Origin: Ficedula albicollis
Lineage: Eukaryota > Chordata > Aves > Passeriformes > Muscicapidae
Length of the DNA stretch: 64,000 nt
Direction: 5' to 3'
Assembly: GCF_000247815.1 (NCBI RefSeq)
Contig: NC_021675.1
Coordinates: 65,367,040 to 65,431,039, forward strand
The translations under genes were made by a program, and so were the position numbers. Shown here in pieces: positions 1-14,304 of the stretch. Within the stretch, counting starts at the first letter, position 1; each line of letters starts with the position of its first letter. The notes below the pieces were generated by a model. That model did not search any database and was not told the origin of the DNA. It worked only from the letters and a program-made list of their open reading frames with translations.

Positions 1-94
1 CACTTTTTAAATTTTTTTTTCTTTTTTTTAGTTTTCCTGTACACTGATAAATCAGTCTTGCTATTGATGTTCGTTGATCAGGAACTGTAGTGAT

Positions 95-212
95 AGAACA
101 AGGAGTAAGGGTTCAAACTGAAAGCAGGGAAATTTAGGTTAGATATTAGGGGGAAATTCTGTACTGGGAGGGTGGTGAGGCTCTGGCACAGGTTGCCCAG
201 AAATGTTGCATA
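95..212 (+). mobile_element. Degenerate CR1 fragment
   Basis: TTCAAACTGAAAGCAGGGAA, TTAGGTTAGATATTAGG, AAATTCTGTACTGGGAGGG and GGCTCTGGCACAGGTTGCCC follow the CR1 3'-region order with substitutions. The extreme 3' end is missing. Confidence 0.85.
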
Positions 213-3200
213 TAGAAATATATATTGATGCAAAATGCTTTAATTTTTATGTAATCCAGGAAGCTGAGTACTGAAGATTTGCAGGGCTTTTAAAAATAAA
301 ATGTTTGAATATCAATAGCTCCTATTGCTCTTGAGATGCCAGAAAGATGCATTGAGTTCCATATGATGTATTTAATTTTGATGGAATGACAATTGAGAAG
401 GAAATTTCTTTGTAACTGAGAGTACCAACAATAGTTCTTATAATTGGTTTTAGGCATGGCTTTTAGTGTATAATAGGGGTCAGATATTGATCTCAGTAAA
501 ATAAAACTTTCTATGGGGAATCATTAAATCATTTATTCTGTGCTGGCATTGGCCTAAGTTACTACTTAACTTGTCATTGTTATAGCCAAAATTTCCTTTG
601 AAATCATTTACTGCTCGATGGGATTTTTAGCTGTGCTAATTAATATGATTATTGGTTACTTCGTAGTAATTAAATATCTAGGATGACTTTGGGGATCTCG
701 TGCCTTTGTCCATTAATCTGTCATTTACTGTAATAATATCCAAGATGTCAGTATCAATTCAACCTTTATAGACTCACTATTATTAATTTATGGCATTGTT
801 CTTTCAGTCCTTGGGATCTGCAGTAAAAAGTATCCCAGCCCCTGTGATCAAAATTTGCTCACTTGATTCATAGACAGCCATTTGTCCTCATGATTATAGG
901 ATGTTTTAATTATTCTTAATTTTCTGTTGGTTTTTTTTTCTGGTGTTGTCAAATTTGCTACTTTTAATAACCAATAGAGAACTAAGAATTGGAATGGTTC
1001 AAGTGATTCACTTTGGGAACAGTGGCAGATGCTTTGCTGCTTTCTGAGCCTGTTGTGTTTGTTCTGTGCACTTCTCCAGCTGTGCCCTCTGGGGCAAGCA
1101 GAGCCAGTTAGAAATGGTCATCTAACATCAAACAAAAAGCAAAGAAACAGCAATTTTATCCACTGCCAAGTCTGACCGATGTAACTTCCAGAATTGTGTC
1201 CCTGGCTTATGTTAAATGTTAGATAACTGCTTCTACATGGAAGGAAACCAAAATGAAATGTGTCAAGAAGGATTTCTTTCAAAAGGTTGCATTCTTAAAA
1301 GGTGATTGTTGTACTTACTGGCCATTTAAATAAAACATTTTTGTAAGTGTAACTTATACATGAAGTGAAATGCCTGTCAAGGCTTAGTTTAAAAGGTCTG
1401 AAGTTGCTATGTTTGCCTTATACAGAAGTCAAAGATATCACTACTATTTAAAAGCAAATCGATGTTCCATGGTATTTCAAAGCATTGTTTGGGTAGTTGT
1501 AAAGTAAAGAAATTAAAAAAGTTCGATTTCTAAGCTTAATATTTCCATTTCCTTCAAATGCATCTTCTGGCTACTGTTAAATGCGTCATTGCATACAAAT
1601 ACTTGAAAATGGCATACTCATGCAAAATTTCATTTCTTTCTATTTAAAAAAGTAATTTTATCTTACATTTAGATATGTATTGTCAAGGCTGATTACTGCC
1701 TAATTGTATTTTTTTCAGGGAATGTGCATCTAATGGAAAGTTTATTTAGTGGTATATCGTTTTTGCTTTCTAACATATGGTAATATTTTCAGAGTTTATA
1801 AATACCCAACTGTGTAATTGCCAACCCTTATGTGCTCTTGCATATAGATTCCAAAGCATTAGATAACAAACTGATGCTTCAGGAGGGAAGAAGCTTTAGT
1901 TTCAAGTTCTTTGGGGAATTGCTCCTGGTGGTAACTGCTGACAAGGGTCTCATCACCAATGTCAATGTAGACTGGCTTAGAGGAAGAGATTTGGGGGAAC
2001 AGGTTTCCACACAGAGGAAATGCCAATGGAAAGAAAATACCAAGGAGCCAGGTTGTTGTCATTGTTGTGTGGCTATTTCTTGCCATTTGGTTTTCCTCAG
2101 TTATAGGATAACTTGGATATAATTTAGGATGATCTTGAACCTAATGAGCACTATTGAATTTTATCTCTTTCAGGCATTTCACTTTTCTTCAGTAGATTCC
2201 AGTTCAAGAATCCTTTTGTGTGTGGCCCATTTAAGAAGTGGCATGGCACTCCTTCACCTTCTTGCTGGGACCATTCCCAAGGCAGGATGTGGGCGAGTGT
2301 GACAGGGACATTTCTCTGGGTGCTAAAGCTGCCCTGAGCATCTTGGGGCAATTTGTGGTGGACTTGAAAGTTAGACAAGATGAAATGTTCTGATTTCCGC
2401 TGCAAGAGGGAAGAGGAGATAGGGAATTCAGCAGGGACACACAGGCAGAGGCAGGTCCTGTCTGAAGGAGAAGGACAAACTCAGCTTTGTGATACAAAAG
2501 ATGAGTGAACTCCTGGCAAGATCCAGTTTGTGGTGCAGGAGGACTGACTCTGGATATTCCTTTGCAGAGCACAAATAAGAGCCTCCTGTCACCCCTCCTG
2601 TGACTTGCTTTCCAAAGCCAGAGTCTGGCCTCTGGAAGAAGAGGCTGAATAAGCATCTTAAACTATAAAATACATCCTCACATGAGGTGAAATGATAGGG
2701 TTGAGAATTTCTGCACCTGCATACTGCCAGTGTTTACCAGAAGCAAGATCTGGGCCTTATTAAAACAACTGGGAGAGGAGGTTTTTTCCCCAGCCTGGAA
2801 TTTTATTAATCAGCCAGAATGGAAATTCTTGCACAAACAGAGAACAAGCTTTCTAAAATCTTTAGCCATGCATTTTCTAATTTTTTTTTCCCAATGGGCA
2901 TTTTATAGCAAAATAATAGTTCAAAATTCAGGTCCTTAATTAACAAGTAAAGAACTGACCCAATGCCAGCAGCAACTGAATCACTAATATTTAAGGCCAT
3001 CTGTTGTACAATTGTCAGATATTCAGAATTTGACATTTTACTCCCTTTATGCAGATAATTTTCATCTAGATCTTGACACAGAGAAGCTAACAATCTCAGT
3101 CCAGATATGCAACACTCAGATAAAACAGAGGCACATGTTGTACTTTGGTCTATTTTAAGACTTGATTTTTCAGGGAGCATTTTTTAATTTGCTTTTGATA

Positions 3201-4308
3201 TAATTGCAAATATGCTCATCTTGAAGTCTTGAACTTCTGATGTTATTTATTCAAGTGAAATACTTTTATGTTTTCAAATCTAATTATGTGTAAGGAGAGC
3301 TGTTACTCAAACATTCAAGAAAAGGTTGCAGGGTCTTTATATTCTGGAGGCAGTCTTTGAACTACCTCTGAAGAAATAATACCAGCAACCAAAGAAAGAG
3401 GAGTATTATTTGGGCCCTGGTTCTTGTGTTTTTTCCCAATATGCAAGTTGTGTACAATAAACTGAAATATAAAAATTATGGTGTTTATAATAAGACCACT
3501 CAAGTTCTAGTTTGCATTCTTGGTTCTTTACATATGAAAATACTATAGTCAAGTTGTAGACCACTACTTGCTTTTTCTTAAAGTCTACTTGTTTTAAGAA
3601 TTTTTTTGAAAACAAAGGCTTTTTTTGTTGCCTACTTGCTTACTTCTAGAGTCAGAGCATCTCTAACTGGATTTTTTTGGCATTGCTGCAGTTCTTACCA
3701 TACTCCAGATATAGTTTAGTAATGTTGCTGCAACCTCTCTTCAGACCATGGAGGAAAACAAGCAGTATTTGTTTTATAAAGAACACCATGATTGTCTCTT
3801 CTGAAGTTTGTTTAGAATTTGCTGTTTAGAAAAGTGGATTTTTTTTGGTTTTGTCTCCTTTGTTTTTTGGAGACAGGACAATATCAGCTTGCTATTCAGG
3901 GTCTGATATTAAGCTGTGAAACAGTTCCATGTATTTTGGTGGAGATGGTAATGCTATGCAAGGAAAGGGTAAGAGGCAATTTGCCCTGTCCCTTCCATAC
4001 AGGCTCCCATATTCCAAAGGAGAGCCCAAGTTTCACTCAGCTCTTATGTAACTGAGAGGATAATCCAGGCAGTCTGCTGGAAAGGAAAGGAGCTTTCCTC
4101 TCCTCACAGTGTAGCTAACACCTATGAAGGATCAAGGAGGAATAAGCAATACCATGCAGAGCTCAGGAGTCATCTCGAGGAGGAGGTGAGGAAGCTGTGG
4201 TGCAAAGATAGGACTGCAGACATTGTGATGCTTCAGAAGTAAGGAAAACATGAAATACTAAGGTTTCCCAGCTATGAAAGCAGATTCCAAGAGCAGCAAT
4301 TTTGTACA

Positions 4309-4719
4309 GTGATTCCTGCAGATCTTCTGATGAGCAAGCACCCTTTGAGTGGTACTTTTGAAGTAGTTGGCCAAGGGAAGAGTTATGAACAGCTTGGACT
4401 ACTGATAATTAAAAGTAGCACAGTGAGGTTTGCCCCGAAGACTTCTGTTTTTCCTCCTGGGTGCAAGACTGCAAAACTCTATTATTCTCCAGGTACCCTG
4501 ATTCCAGCCAAATATAATTCATTTGACATTATTGGAAGAGCTCATATACCAGAAATCAGTGGGAAGTTGATTTATGTAAATTTTTATCTAGACCTTTTTA
4601 AAAGTCAGCACTGTGGCAGAGTGTGCCTTGGAGAGCAGCACAGGCCACTGCTGAGGGAGTTACTGATGGGTGGTGAGTGGATGTCTCTTCTTCTTGGTGA
4701 CAGTGTGACATTCTCATAG
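4309..4719 (+). other. Unexplained 136-codon open frame, probably chance
   Basis: This is the longest non-repetitive plus-strand frame in the left part of the window. It is fairly balanced in composition (for example GTFEVVGQGKSYEQLGLL and IPAKYNSFDIIGRAHIPEIS). I recognise no domain, signal peptide or membrane segment, and no clear splice sites flank it. It could be a transposon relic. It is recorded only because it is long for AT-rich DNA. Confidence 0.15.
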
Positions 4720-6654
4720 GCAAGTAATGTCATTCTATTCTCTGACAGGAGATCAATACAGTCAAATGGTTCAAGAGTTTCTTAAAGAAGCATATATTCA
4801 GTATATACTGACACAGTCTGACATCACCACGTCTCCTCTAGGAAGAGTCCCAGAAGGAATAATTCTTCATTTATAGTCAACTGCTTGATAAGGGGTTAAG
4901 AGGTTTGAGGATGTGAAGTGGTGGCTTGGGTGCCACACATAATGTGCAATGCTACTTCTTTATGTCTCACACCTCCAGCTTTCTTCCAAAATTAAGGAAC
5001 ACAATTCTTGAGGCATGCAAACTACTTTGTCCATGTCTAACTTCCAGTCTTTTTACAAATTTTTTGAAGTGTCTACTTAGATCTTGAAGGATTATTATAT
5101 TCTCAGCTTTGGCCTTATTTTCAAGATGTTTTGAACTTAAAAGAGTTTAAAACTTCTTGATTAAAACCCTTCAGTAACAGAAGCATTCTAAGTAATCAAG
5201 AAGAACTAACCTTCAAGTTAATATGGGTTGGAAATTTTATTTCTTAGTGTAATGTAGGCCTGAAATTAATTTCCATTAAAGACTATTATGGTCTTATCAC
5301 TTTCCAGACCAGCTGCCAAGTGCATTTGCTTGATCTTTCTTCTGTAACAGATACAAACCAGCATATATGTTCAAATAAGGAAACTAAAAATATCTAGCTG
5401 CACAGAGAGTTCTCTTTCCAGACATGAGAGAGAGTAGAAACAGTGGTAATTTATAGTTACATCAGTTACATCTCAGAAAGATATTAAGATGCTCTGATTA
5501 ATGTAGTTGCACTAAAACCCTTCTGGAATAAAACAAAAGTTTCATGCATTTCAACTGACTTACACTGCCAGGTTATTGGTGTATGTGATGTAGGGATCTT
5601 GCATTCTGACATGAACATGGAGATGCTTCCCAAAATTTCTCACACCTGCCTAATGAGTTCAGTGCCTGTTTGTCCTGCTCTGCAAACTTCAAAATTGCTT
5701 CACCAGACAGACCAAATAGTTTTGCGTTGAAGTGGGTATCAAAAACTGAGCAAGCTGCTGCTCTGTGATGTTTGAGAGATCTTAAAGATAACTTTTGAAT
5801 GCAGAGATGAAGAAAACAGGTCCCAGGTTTTTAAGGTCCTTTCTTTACAGAGCAACATCTCAGCACTATGTGAACAGAAGAGAGGAAAATCTAGTTCCAA
5901 AACTGTGTATCTGAAAGGAAATTTTACAGACCTTCAGCTAAACAGCCTGCAGGGACTTTAATTCTCTCCTCTGCTTTCCTACTGAATAAAAGAATGAGTG
6001 GATGAGTTTAAATGATGACTATAGACAAAACAAAATCAGTTTGGAAAATGACTAGTGTTGGTTACAATATATTATATCATACCAAACACAGTTGTCAGCC
6101 AGTTTCAGATGTGTGAGACTATCTAATTGTACTTTTAATTCTTTGTTTCCCCATATTCAATTGTGTTAAAGGATTCAATATCCCAGCCACTAACATTAAT
6201 CTTCTACATAAGCAATCCCTGTAATTGCAACGAAGATTGTGTATAGAATTTAGCAAGGTGTAAAAGTGCATTGCATTACTGTGACTGAGATGGGAGTGTA
6301 GTTGGCTGCAAATTTCTTAATGAAATGTCATGTCAGGAGATGGAGATTGACACCAAAGTGTGGGGGAAAGAATTGCTAATTAGACAATTTCTCAAGTCGA
6401 GTATGAAAGTTGATTGTGGGAAGATGGTCAGTGACGCCTTCGGGGCTGGATGGCTGTTTCCAGGAGTCCAAGGGTGAGGAGACACAGAGGGAAGTAAACT
6501 GGAAATTAAACTTGTAGGTATTTTTGTAGAATTCAGTAGTATCTTCTGCTTTTGCAAACAGATATTCTCATAGTTCGGGTTTTTATAGCAACAATTTATT
6601 ACACTTGCAAACTGTTTTGGATCTATAAAATGCAGCATTTTGATGTGGTTGTGC

Positions 6655-6802
6655 ATCCAGGGATGCTCCATCATTGAAAGTGTTGGATGAGGCTTTGAGT
6701 GACCCCTTGTAGTCCAAGGTGTCCCTGACCATCATGGAAGGGGCAGGGGGTTGGACTAAATAGTCTTTAAAGGTCTCTTCCAGACCAAACTTCTGTGGCT
6801 GA
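6655..6802 (+). mobile_element. Degenerate CR1 3' fragment
   Basis: GGGATGCTCCATCATTGAAA, GGTGTCCCTGACCATCATGG, GGGGTTGGACTAAATAGTCT and TCTCTTCCAGACCAAACTTC match the final part of CR1 in order, with many changes, indicating an old insertion. Confidence 0.87.
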
Positions 6803-8149
6803 TGGGACTGAAGGTGCAGAGCTTGACAGAGATGACTTAAATTAAAACATAAAGGGTGGAAATGGAACTTGTCACTTGTTTGCTCTCTTGTCTTATATTG
6901 CCTATTTTTCTTAAAAAGGAGGGAAGACATTTTTTCAATATCGAGTGGTACACTTGAAAAATCCTTTTTAATGTAGTTATACCTGCTCATAAAGAAACAA
7001 AGGGCTTTTGACTCCACAAACTTCCAGAGGATTTATGTACCAGATATCAGTAGAATTACATTTCAGAAATGTCAAAGAAATGTAGAAATGCTATTGCTAA
7101 ATGTTATCAATGATCATGTATAAATTACATAATTTTTAATATTTTAAATATTGATTTATGGAAAATGCAGAGTAAATCCACTTCATCTTTATCATTTTTG
7201 GTATGCTTAGATGATAGAAATTGTCTTCTCATTAAAATGGGAGAAAGAAATGGTCCAGCATTTGTAAAGTATTAAAATAAAGCACCCAACAAAACAAACC
7301 TGAACACATATAATTTATATATGGCAATGTACAATTTTTAAAAAATACATTTTTAATTCAGGTACTACCAAAAAAATTAGTTTTACCCAGACACCTAAGC
7401 AAGCAATAGATAAATACCCAGACCAAGTATCTTTTATTCTGACTGGAATGAATTGCTATATTCTGAAGAGATGCTATGTAGCAAAGCTTTATCCTTGGTT
7501 TTGTTTTAATTTTTTTTCAACCAGGACATAACTGGAAACAGCCTCTGGAAGTCTAATCATGCGAAGTGATTAGTTTTTTCCTTCTTGCTTTTTTCTTTCT
7601 TTTTCTAGTAACTAGCAAAAATTATATATGTAGTAGCTAATGGATGAAACAGTTAAACCTCCTTTCTTAAAATCTGTAATCAGTATTCTAACTAACACAA
7701 AATATTACAAAATTAATTTATACCTACTTGTCTTAGAGATGGCTTAAGTGAAGGGTGTTGGGTGTATCCAATCTAGTGCTGCATCACTGCACATCTTGAC
7801 CTTTTGAAAAGATGCCATGTTAGCTTTCCATAGGAAAAAAAAAAATGTTCTAAGGTTCTTGTGGTGGTGTGATACTGATCCTGCTGTGGTGGTATGTTGC
7901 TGCCACAGGGCAGTAATATGGGCAAACAAAAAATGTGACCAAGAATCATATTTGCCTTATCTGTAGAAAGTTATTTCACTAAAATATTTTCTAGTTATAA
8001 AAGTAATATTGAAGAAATAATGCACAATCATAAAAATTTAAATATTACACAGTTTACTTTTCAAGTGGAAAGTAAAGTATTCAATCTCAAAAATGTTCTC
8101 CTCCTTGCTTTTCTTTTTTACAGCAGCGAGGATGCTGCTGTATATGATA

Positions 8150-8580
8150 TCCACAGAATCATAAAATGCTTTGAGTTGGGATGGGCTTCAAAGATGACCC
8201 AGCTCCACCCCCTGCCATGGACAGGGACACCTTCCACTATCCCAGATTGTTCCAAGCTCTGTCCAGCCTGACCTTGGACACTTCCAGGGATGGGCCATCC
8301 ACAGCATCTCTGGGCAACTTATTCCAATGTTCACCACCCTCACAGTAAATAATTTCTCCCCATATCCAGTCTAACCCTGCCCTCTGTCAGTTTGAAGCCA
8401 TTCCCCCTTGTCCTGTCACTCCACGCCCTTGTCCAGAGTCCCTCTCCAGCTCTCCTGTAGCCCCTTTAGGTGCTGGAAGGTGCTCCAAGGTCCCCCTGGA
8501 GCCTTCTGTTCCCCAGGCAGGACCCCCCAGCTGTCTCAGCCTGTCCCCACAGCAGAGGGGCTCCAAGCCTCTCATAGCTT
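8150..8580 (-). mobile_element. CR1 non-LTR retrotransposon fragment, 3' end, minus strand
   Basis: Read on the minus strand this is the classic avian CR1 3' region: GACAAGGGGGAATGGCTTCA (with one or two changes), a GGTTAGACTGGATAT segment, GAGGGTGGTGAAC, CCATCCCTGGAAG, GGTGTCCCTGTCCATGGCAG, and a tail ending ATTTTATGATTCTGTGGAT. The element is 5'-truncated at about 430 bp, as usual for CR1, and has no intact reverse transcriptase. ORFs overlapping it are not genes. Confidence 0.95.
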
Positions 8581-10518
8581 AGAGGCTTCCTTTGGACTTG
8601 TAGTATCCAACATCAGGATTTTTGGTGTAGAGAAAAACAGCCCAACAGTTCTTTGTCTCAACTTAATTAGCTGTAACTAAATTTCTAACCTAAATGTCTT
8701 TAGATGTGGTTTCTTATTTACTTTCAGAATTGAGCTCTCTTTTTTCCCCACTCTTTCTTTTCCAGTGCACAAGCATATTTTAACCAGGAGTTTTAAGCTG
8801 CAAAGCACAGGTTTCTGGACATCCATGGGCTACTTTTAATAGTAGATCTGTGACAGAGGAACCAGTTTCACATGTGGAGTAGGCACACACTTTATGTGCC
8901 TGGCATTTTGATGTGGGTTTGTGTCTTTCTTGGAGACAAAAAAAAAAAAAAAAGGGAAAAAGGGTCAATAAATCAATAAAAGATTAAAAGTAATCTTTTC
9001 TCCTCAGTGGTTTGAATCCTTTCTAGCAACAGAAATTCATGAAATGCACCAGTAATTGTTTCCTTTCTTAGAGAATTCATTAACCAAGGCATTAGCTTTT
9101 TTATTGTCATGAGTACTGACTAATACTTTGCATTCTGTTATGCTTTCTCAGGTGCATGAAAATATTAAATACATATTATTCATTTGAGTTTCTGATTCAA
9201 ATAATGATAATCTTCTGTTTTGAATTAGAGGCAGTTCAGTTTCACTGCTGTTGTCTCTCAAAGTCCGAGATTTTCATTCATTTACACTGTTGCTGTCTCT
9301 TCTATCTAAATCTCCAGAAAGGAGGAAGGCTTCCAGCTCTTCTGCCTGTTCAGAAAAAAAACCTGAATGGAGATTGATATTCTTTCAGTGTAATTTTCTT
9401 TCTTTTCAGACTTTGAAAAATGCAGAAGTGGTTAACACTGATCTAACAAGTGACTAATTTGACATTTCTGGATGGTTTTTATTTGGAAGTTCCAAAGTAC
9501 TTTGTAAAGCAGTGGTTGTGACAGGATCTCTGGGCACTGGGCTGTGGATCTGTGTTATTTTACAAACCAAAGCAGCTGTGGGTGAAGTGAAGGAGGCACC
9601 CATCAGGTTCAGTTCCTCAGGAGAGTAAGAGGCAAAGCCAGGAATTCAACATGTGAGTGAATCAGGTTCATGATGCTAGACCACAGCAGTTTCTTCATTT
9701 TCTTTCCTTTAAATCTGCTCATGACTAAGACGGAGGATTATTCCAATGCTGCTCTTCCTGAAGAAGCTTATGCTGAATACCTGAAGTGGAAGTTTTTAGA
9801 GATTTTGTTTGATGAGAATGATAGCTGCAATATTGCCCAATGAGTGATTTCTGACACTAAAGAAATCAGTTCAATTTTACTTAAAAATATACATGTCTTA
9901 GGTCCCTAGCCTTTAATAATTTTCTAATAACTTGAGTTCTTCCATGAAGTTCTATTCATGACCTAGAAATCTGAGAGAGCAGAGATGCTTCCCATCTGTC
10001 TGTAGTCATACACATCTGCAGTAATTCATTTTCAGCAGTAAGTAATTTTTGGCTTGTGGACAGATGTATAATTGAGAGAGAATGCTGCTAAGGGGGAGAA
10101 AAAAAAGCTCTGGGAAAAAAAAAAAACCCTTATGGGGAAGACAAATACCTCATAAAAAGCTTGTAATGACAGAATTACTACCACAACCTCTTCTACTGTT
10201 TTTACCATGTTCCCTGTCAAAAAGGCCATTTTACAGTCCTGTACCATAAAATAAGGGCTTATGATTATCAAATTATTACACTAAACTTTGGAAGGCATTT
10301 TATTTGGTTCTAAAGTAATTAAAAAGAAATAATATAGTCCAAAATGGAATTTACAGTATTAAAAAATAGTGGACAATATGTCAAAAGCCTATAAGCCTTG
10401 GTTTTAGTGGTGTGCTGACAAGGAGTGTTCTTGGTCTTATTTTTAACATTTTTATCAACAGGAAAAAAACACTTTCATTCATAAATGAGAGGAAAAAAAT
10501 GCTGATGATACTGAAGTT

Positions 10519-10551
10519 CTTTTCCAACCTGGATGATTCTGTGATTCTGTA
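10519..10551 (+). mobile_element. Very short CR1 3' tail
   Basis: TTCCAACCTGGATGATTCTG followed by TGATTCTGT matches the terminal CR1 motif (TTCCAACC, then tandem ATTCTRTG units). Only the last ~30 bp remain. Confidence 0.65.
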
Positions 10552-13234
10552 TTCAAATTTTGGGTCATAAATACAGAAGGGGAGACTGTTGACTGTATTC
10601 CTGGGGCAGAGAACCCCATCCTAAAAAGAGCTGGCTTTGCTCAGGTGATGAAAAAACTGCTGAAGTGAGTGCAAAGTCTTTTAATCTCTGATGTGGTCCC
10701 TGAATGTATTCAAGGACTGTGAAAGAGAGTGGTGAAAGTTCTTCTGCTTTGGATATTGATGTAACTGTTCCTGCAGTTACAAGGCTTTGTCTTGTTCTAG
10801 CACTCACTAACCAGTATTTTAGTGACTTGCTCTTGAATGTAAGAATGCACAGGTCTGACACCATTTAGGATCAGAAATATGACTTCCTAGGAGGGTATCC
10901 AGGAGCTTGGTCTCTTCTGTAGACCAATGGGTGGCTTAGTGATACCTAAGAGATACCTGTGCAAATAACATGAGAGAGTTCTTCTGTCTTCCAGGCAAAG
11001 CTGCAAGAAAAATCTAATCACTGGAATCTTAAGCCAAACTAACAGGCAAAACCAGCCAGTAATAAAGGATATCTACTGCTGGAAGAGCTTCCCATGTGCT
11101 AGGGTGGAGTCAATGGCACTGGCAGTTTTTAAATTATGCTGATTTTCTAGATGTCTCTTAGGCTTTACATTGGAGAAATGGTCAGTTTGATGATTCCAGC
11201 AGTGCCTTTTGAGTCTGTGTTAGTACTAACTTGTTAATGGTTCTAGTAAGTAATAACTTCTTTCAGTTTTATTTTGCACTTAGGATGTTTTTTGTGCATC
11301 CCTATGAGCTGTGAATCTCACTTTCTGCATGGCTGGATCAGTCAATTTTGTAGTTTATCTCTGCATTTCCTAAGAATGTAAGAGTGCCCATGTGTCAGAA
11401 GGGACTGCAGCTCCATCTCTCCCGTGTTCTGGCTCCAGAAGGGGCCACTGGTTTGTGCTTGGAGGAAGTATCCTGTTTGTTCTGCTCTTGCTCTTTTAAT
11501 GCAGCACCTCATTTCTTGGCAAATGCTGGATGCTGAACTAAACAGACATTTGGTCAGTGGAACACAGTGCAGTCATTGCTGACTGTGAGAACAAAGCATG
11601 TGCTGACATTTTCCCTGCCTTTGGCATTTACCAGCTATGGATTTCTGACCTGGGTAGGTGTTGTGGCTGTTATTATCAGTGGCCACTGATGTGTTTTCCA
11701 TAAACTTGTCTTATTCCTTTTGAGAACCACTTAAGGTTTTGGCATCCGTGATACCTGTGACACCAGATGTTACAATTTAATTACATACTCCATGACAAAG
11801 CTCCCTGTTGTTTTTAATATTCTGGCTTGCTATTTCACTGTGTGCTCCCCAGACACTGAGTTGAGACATGGAGTGTATTTTATATGCCTTTGTTGTATTT
11901 TACTCAGTCATACTGTCTTCAGGCTGGGGGAGTTTTTCAGCAAGCTATTTCATGCTTTGGACCATGCTTATGCCTGTTCAAGCACTTTTTCTAGTCCTCC
12001 ATCTTTTTGGGACAGATTCACCTTAGATTTAGGTAATGTCATTAGAATGTTTGGGGTTTTAGTCCTTTTCTGAGTAGCTAACATGTGTTTTGGTGTCTAA
12101 TTCAGTAACAGCTTCATTTTTGTGATTAATTTATTGATCTTGAAGCTTCGTGTACAGTTTCTCTTAGACTGTACTGACATCTAATGGTAAGGCAAAGTGG
12201 CTTAGCCATACTTAATGGCAAGATAAATTGTCTGACAGGAAAATATAATTATATATTTCCTTCTTAATTCAGTATTACGTTCCATAAGACAAGATGGAAT
12301 AACTTCAATTTTTGCACAAAAAGGCTGACATATACTTTTTCTTCTGGCAATTAATCTCTTTTTGTTCTGCTCAATGTGCCATACTTATTTGTAAGTGCAG
12401 CTTAAATCTTTGCAGGAATATTTTTGAGCACAGTGATAGTAATGTGAAGGTTTCATACTGCAGGAGTTTTCAGTGTAAGTCACAGGATATTCACAATGGA
12501 TGTAAGAACAGAAGCTGTCCTTCAGAACTTCCAAAGAGAATGTCCCAGTGTTGTTGTAGCAATCCCTGCTGAATTTTGAAGAAATGCCCAAACAAAAATC
12601 TTTGTTCTCTTTTACTCATCCTCCCATTTGAGGTTCCTCCATATCTTTAACTGGAAAGTTATCAAACACCAATGGATAAGTACTGTTAAATAATACTTTT
12701 ATAAATGGAATGTAGAAAGAAAAAACTGTTCAAATATTAATCTTTGTTATATTCTATGTTTAGGTGGAGTACACTTTATAATTTCAAGACCTAAGTATTA
12801 CCTAACTTCCATCATGAAACATCAGTCCTCTGATCCAAAATTTCTTTTTTACACAGAACTGATACTGCTGCTACTGATGTTAGAAAGGTTCAGCTACAAA
12901 TTATAGAGCTTTTTAAAGTAGAGTGTTTCTTTCTTACATCATAAACTTTCTTTTTCCTTTTCACAGAGTTAGAGCCCATTTCTTGCCATAGCCTCAGAAG
13001 GTTGACTGCTTTACTGAGTAAATACATCTTTAAGTTAATGTTCAAATAAAAGAAATTTCTCTTAGCATTTTTATGTCATTTTACTTTTGTCTGTTCATCA
13101 ACACAATTAGATCCTCTCTTTTGTGAAACACAAGATACTTTGTTTTGTACTACAGAAATATTTTGAAATTTAGATACCTTTCAATTTCTTAGGAATAACG
13201 TTGAGATATGGTTGACTTGAATATAAAGATTTTT

Positions 13235-13391
13235 TTAATAGTGAGCATGATGAGACACTGGAACAATTGCCTAGAGAAGTGTGGAGACTTCTTTATTGTA
13301 AGTGTTCAAGACCATGTTGGATGGTATTTCAGCAACCTGTCTAGTGAAAATTGTCCCTGACCATGGCAGGAGGGTAGGACTAAATGATCTG
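13235..13391 (+). mobile_element. Degenerate CR1 3' fragment
   Basis: GGAACAATTGCCTAGAGAAG, GTGTTCAAGACCATGTTGGA, CAACCTGTCTAGTGAAAATT, GTCCCTGACCATGGCAGGAG and GGACTAAATGATCT follow CR1 order. The terminal ATTCTATG repeat is lost. Confidence 0.9.
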
Positions 13392-14304
13392 TTTACTAAC
13401 AAACAAACAGTTACTGCAAAACAAAATGTATGATTATATAGGAAAATTAAAGTATTTCTAACAGGAGGAAAAACACTTTGATTATATTTACTATTGCTTC
13501 CAGGCCTGTGCAGAATGGCCACTTCAAGGCTTGTGAGGTGTGATGGAAAATAGAGATGATATCAGTTTGGATGGGAAGGAAGGAGTAGTGAAGCGTTAGT
13601 TGGGCTTGTCTTGGAAATTTATCTAATTTTTGATCATCAGAACTGGAATTTGGAAAGTAAACTTACAGTGTTCCTTGTGATAGCCTCACATTATACTTTT
13701 TGATAATTGTTGTAGAAAGAAAAAATATTTGAATAATTCACTGTAGTTTCAGATAAAGAAGTGTAAGCTAGAATGGCTGAGTTGAGATTCCCAAGGATGA
13801 TGGAGATCTACATGACCTTATCCTCTAATGACCTGTCAATCTGTTCTGTGAATTTAACTTCTGTTTTGGATTTCTTACGCTTCACCTTGTGATTTGAGGT
13901 GGCCTAGAAATCTCTGCCTGCAACTGGCAGTGGGGCAAAGGTAGAAATCAACCTTCTGCAGTCTGTAGCCTGTGGGTGAAAGTGTGAGCTCAGGAGAGTT
14001 TGTACTCTGGATCTCTAAGAGTGAGGTAACTAATCTGAGGTGATGCAGTTTTTCTGTTCAGATCTAGTTGAAACAGTCTGGTCCTTGCCAAACTCTCTCA
14101 TTAGAGTGATGCAAGGAAATGGTCCAACACTGCATGCTGCAACATTTTGGGTTTGAGGGGAGTCCTTCCCTGATCTTGTGGAACTTGCCACAACCCACAC
14201 ATACATAGGGTGTGTATAATTAGCCTCTGTTTTGCTCTCTTGAAAAAAGCCAAACAGTTTCTTAGTTTGCTTCCTTTTCTTCCTCTCTCTCTGGAGAAAT
14301 AATG

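Noticed and set aside
8408..8680. 90-codon ORF
   Set aside because: It lies in the antisense of a CR1 3' region, so it is a repeat-derived frame.
9673..9843. Frame ending in TEDYSNAALPEEAYAEYLKW and further residues
   Set aside because: It looks mildly protein-like and has a pyrimidine stretch before it, but I recognise no family, and the evidence is too thin to call an exon.
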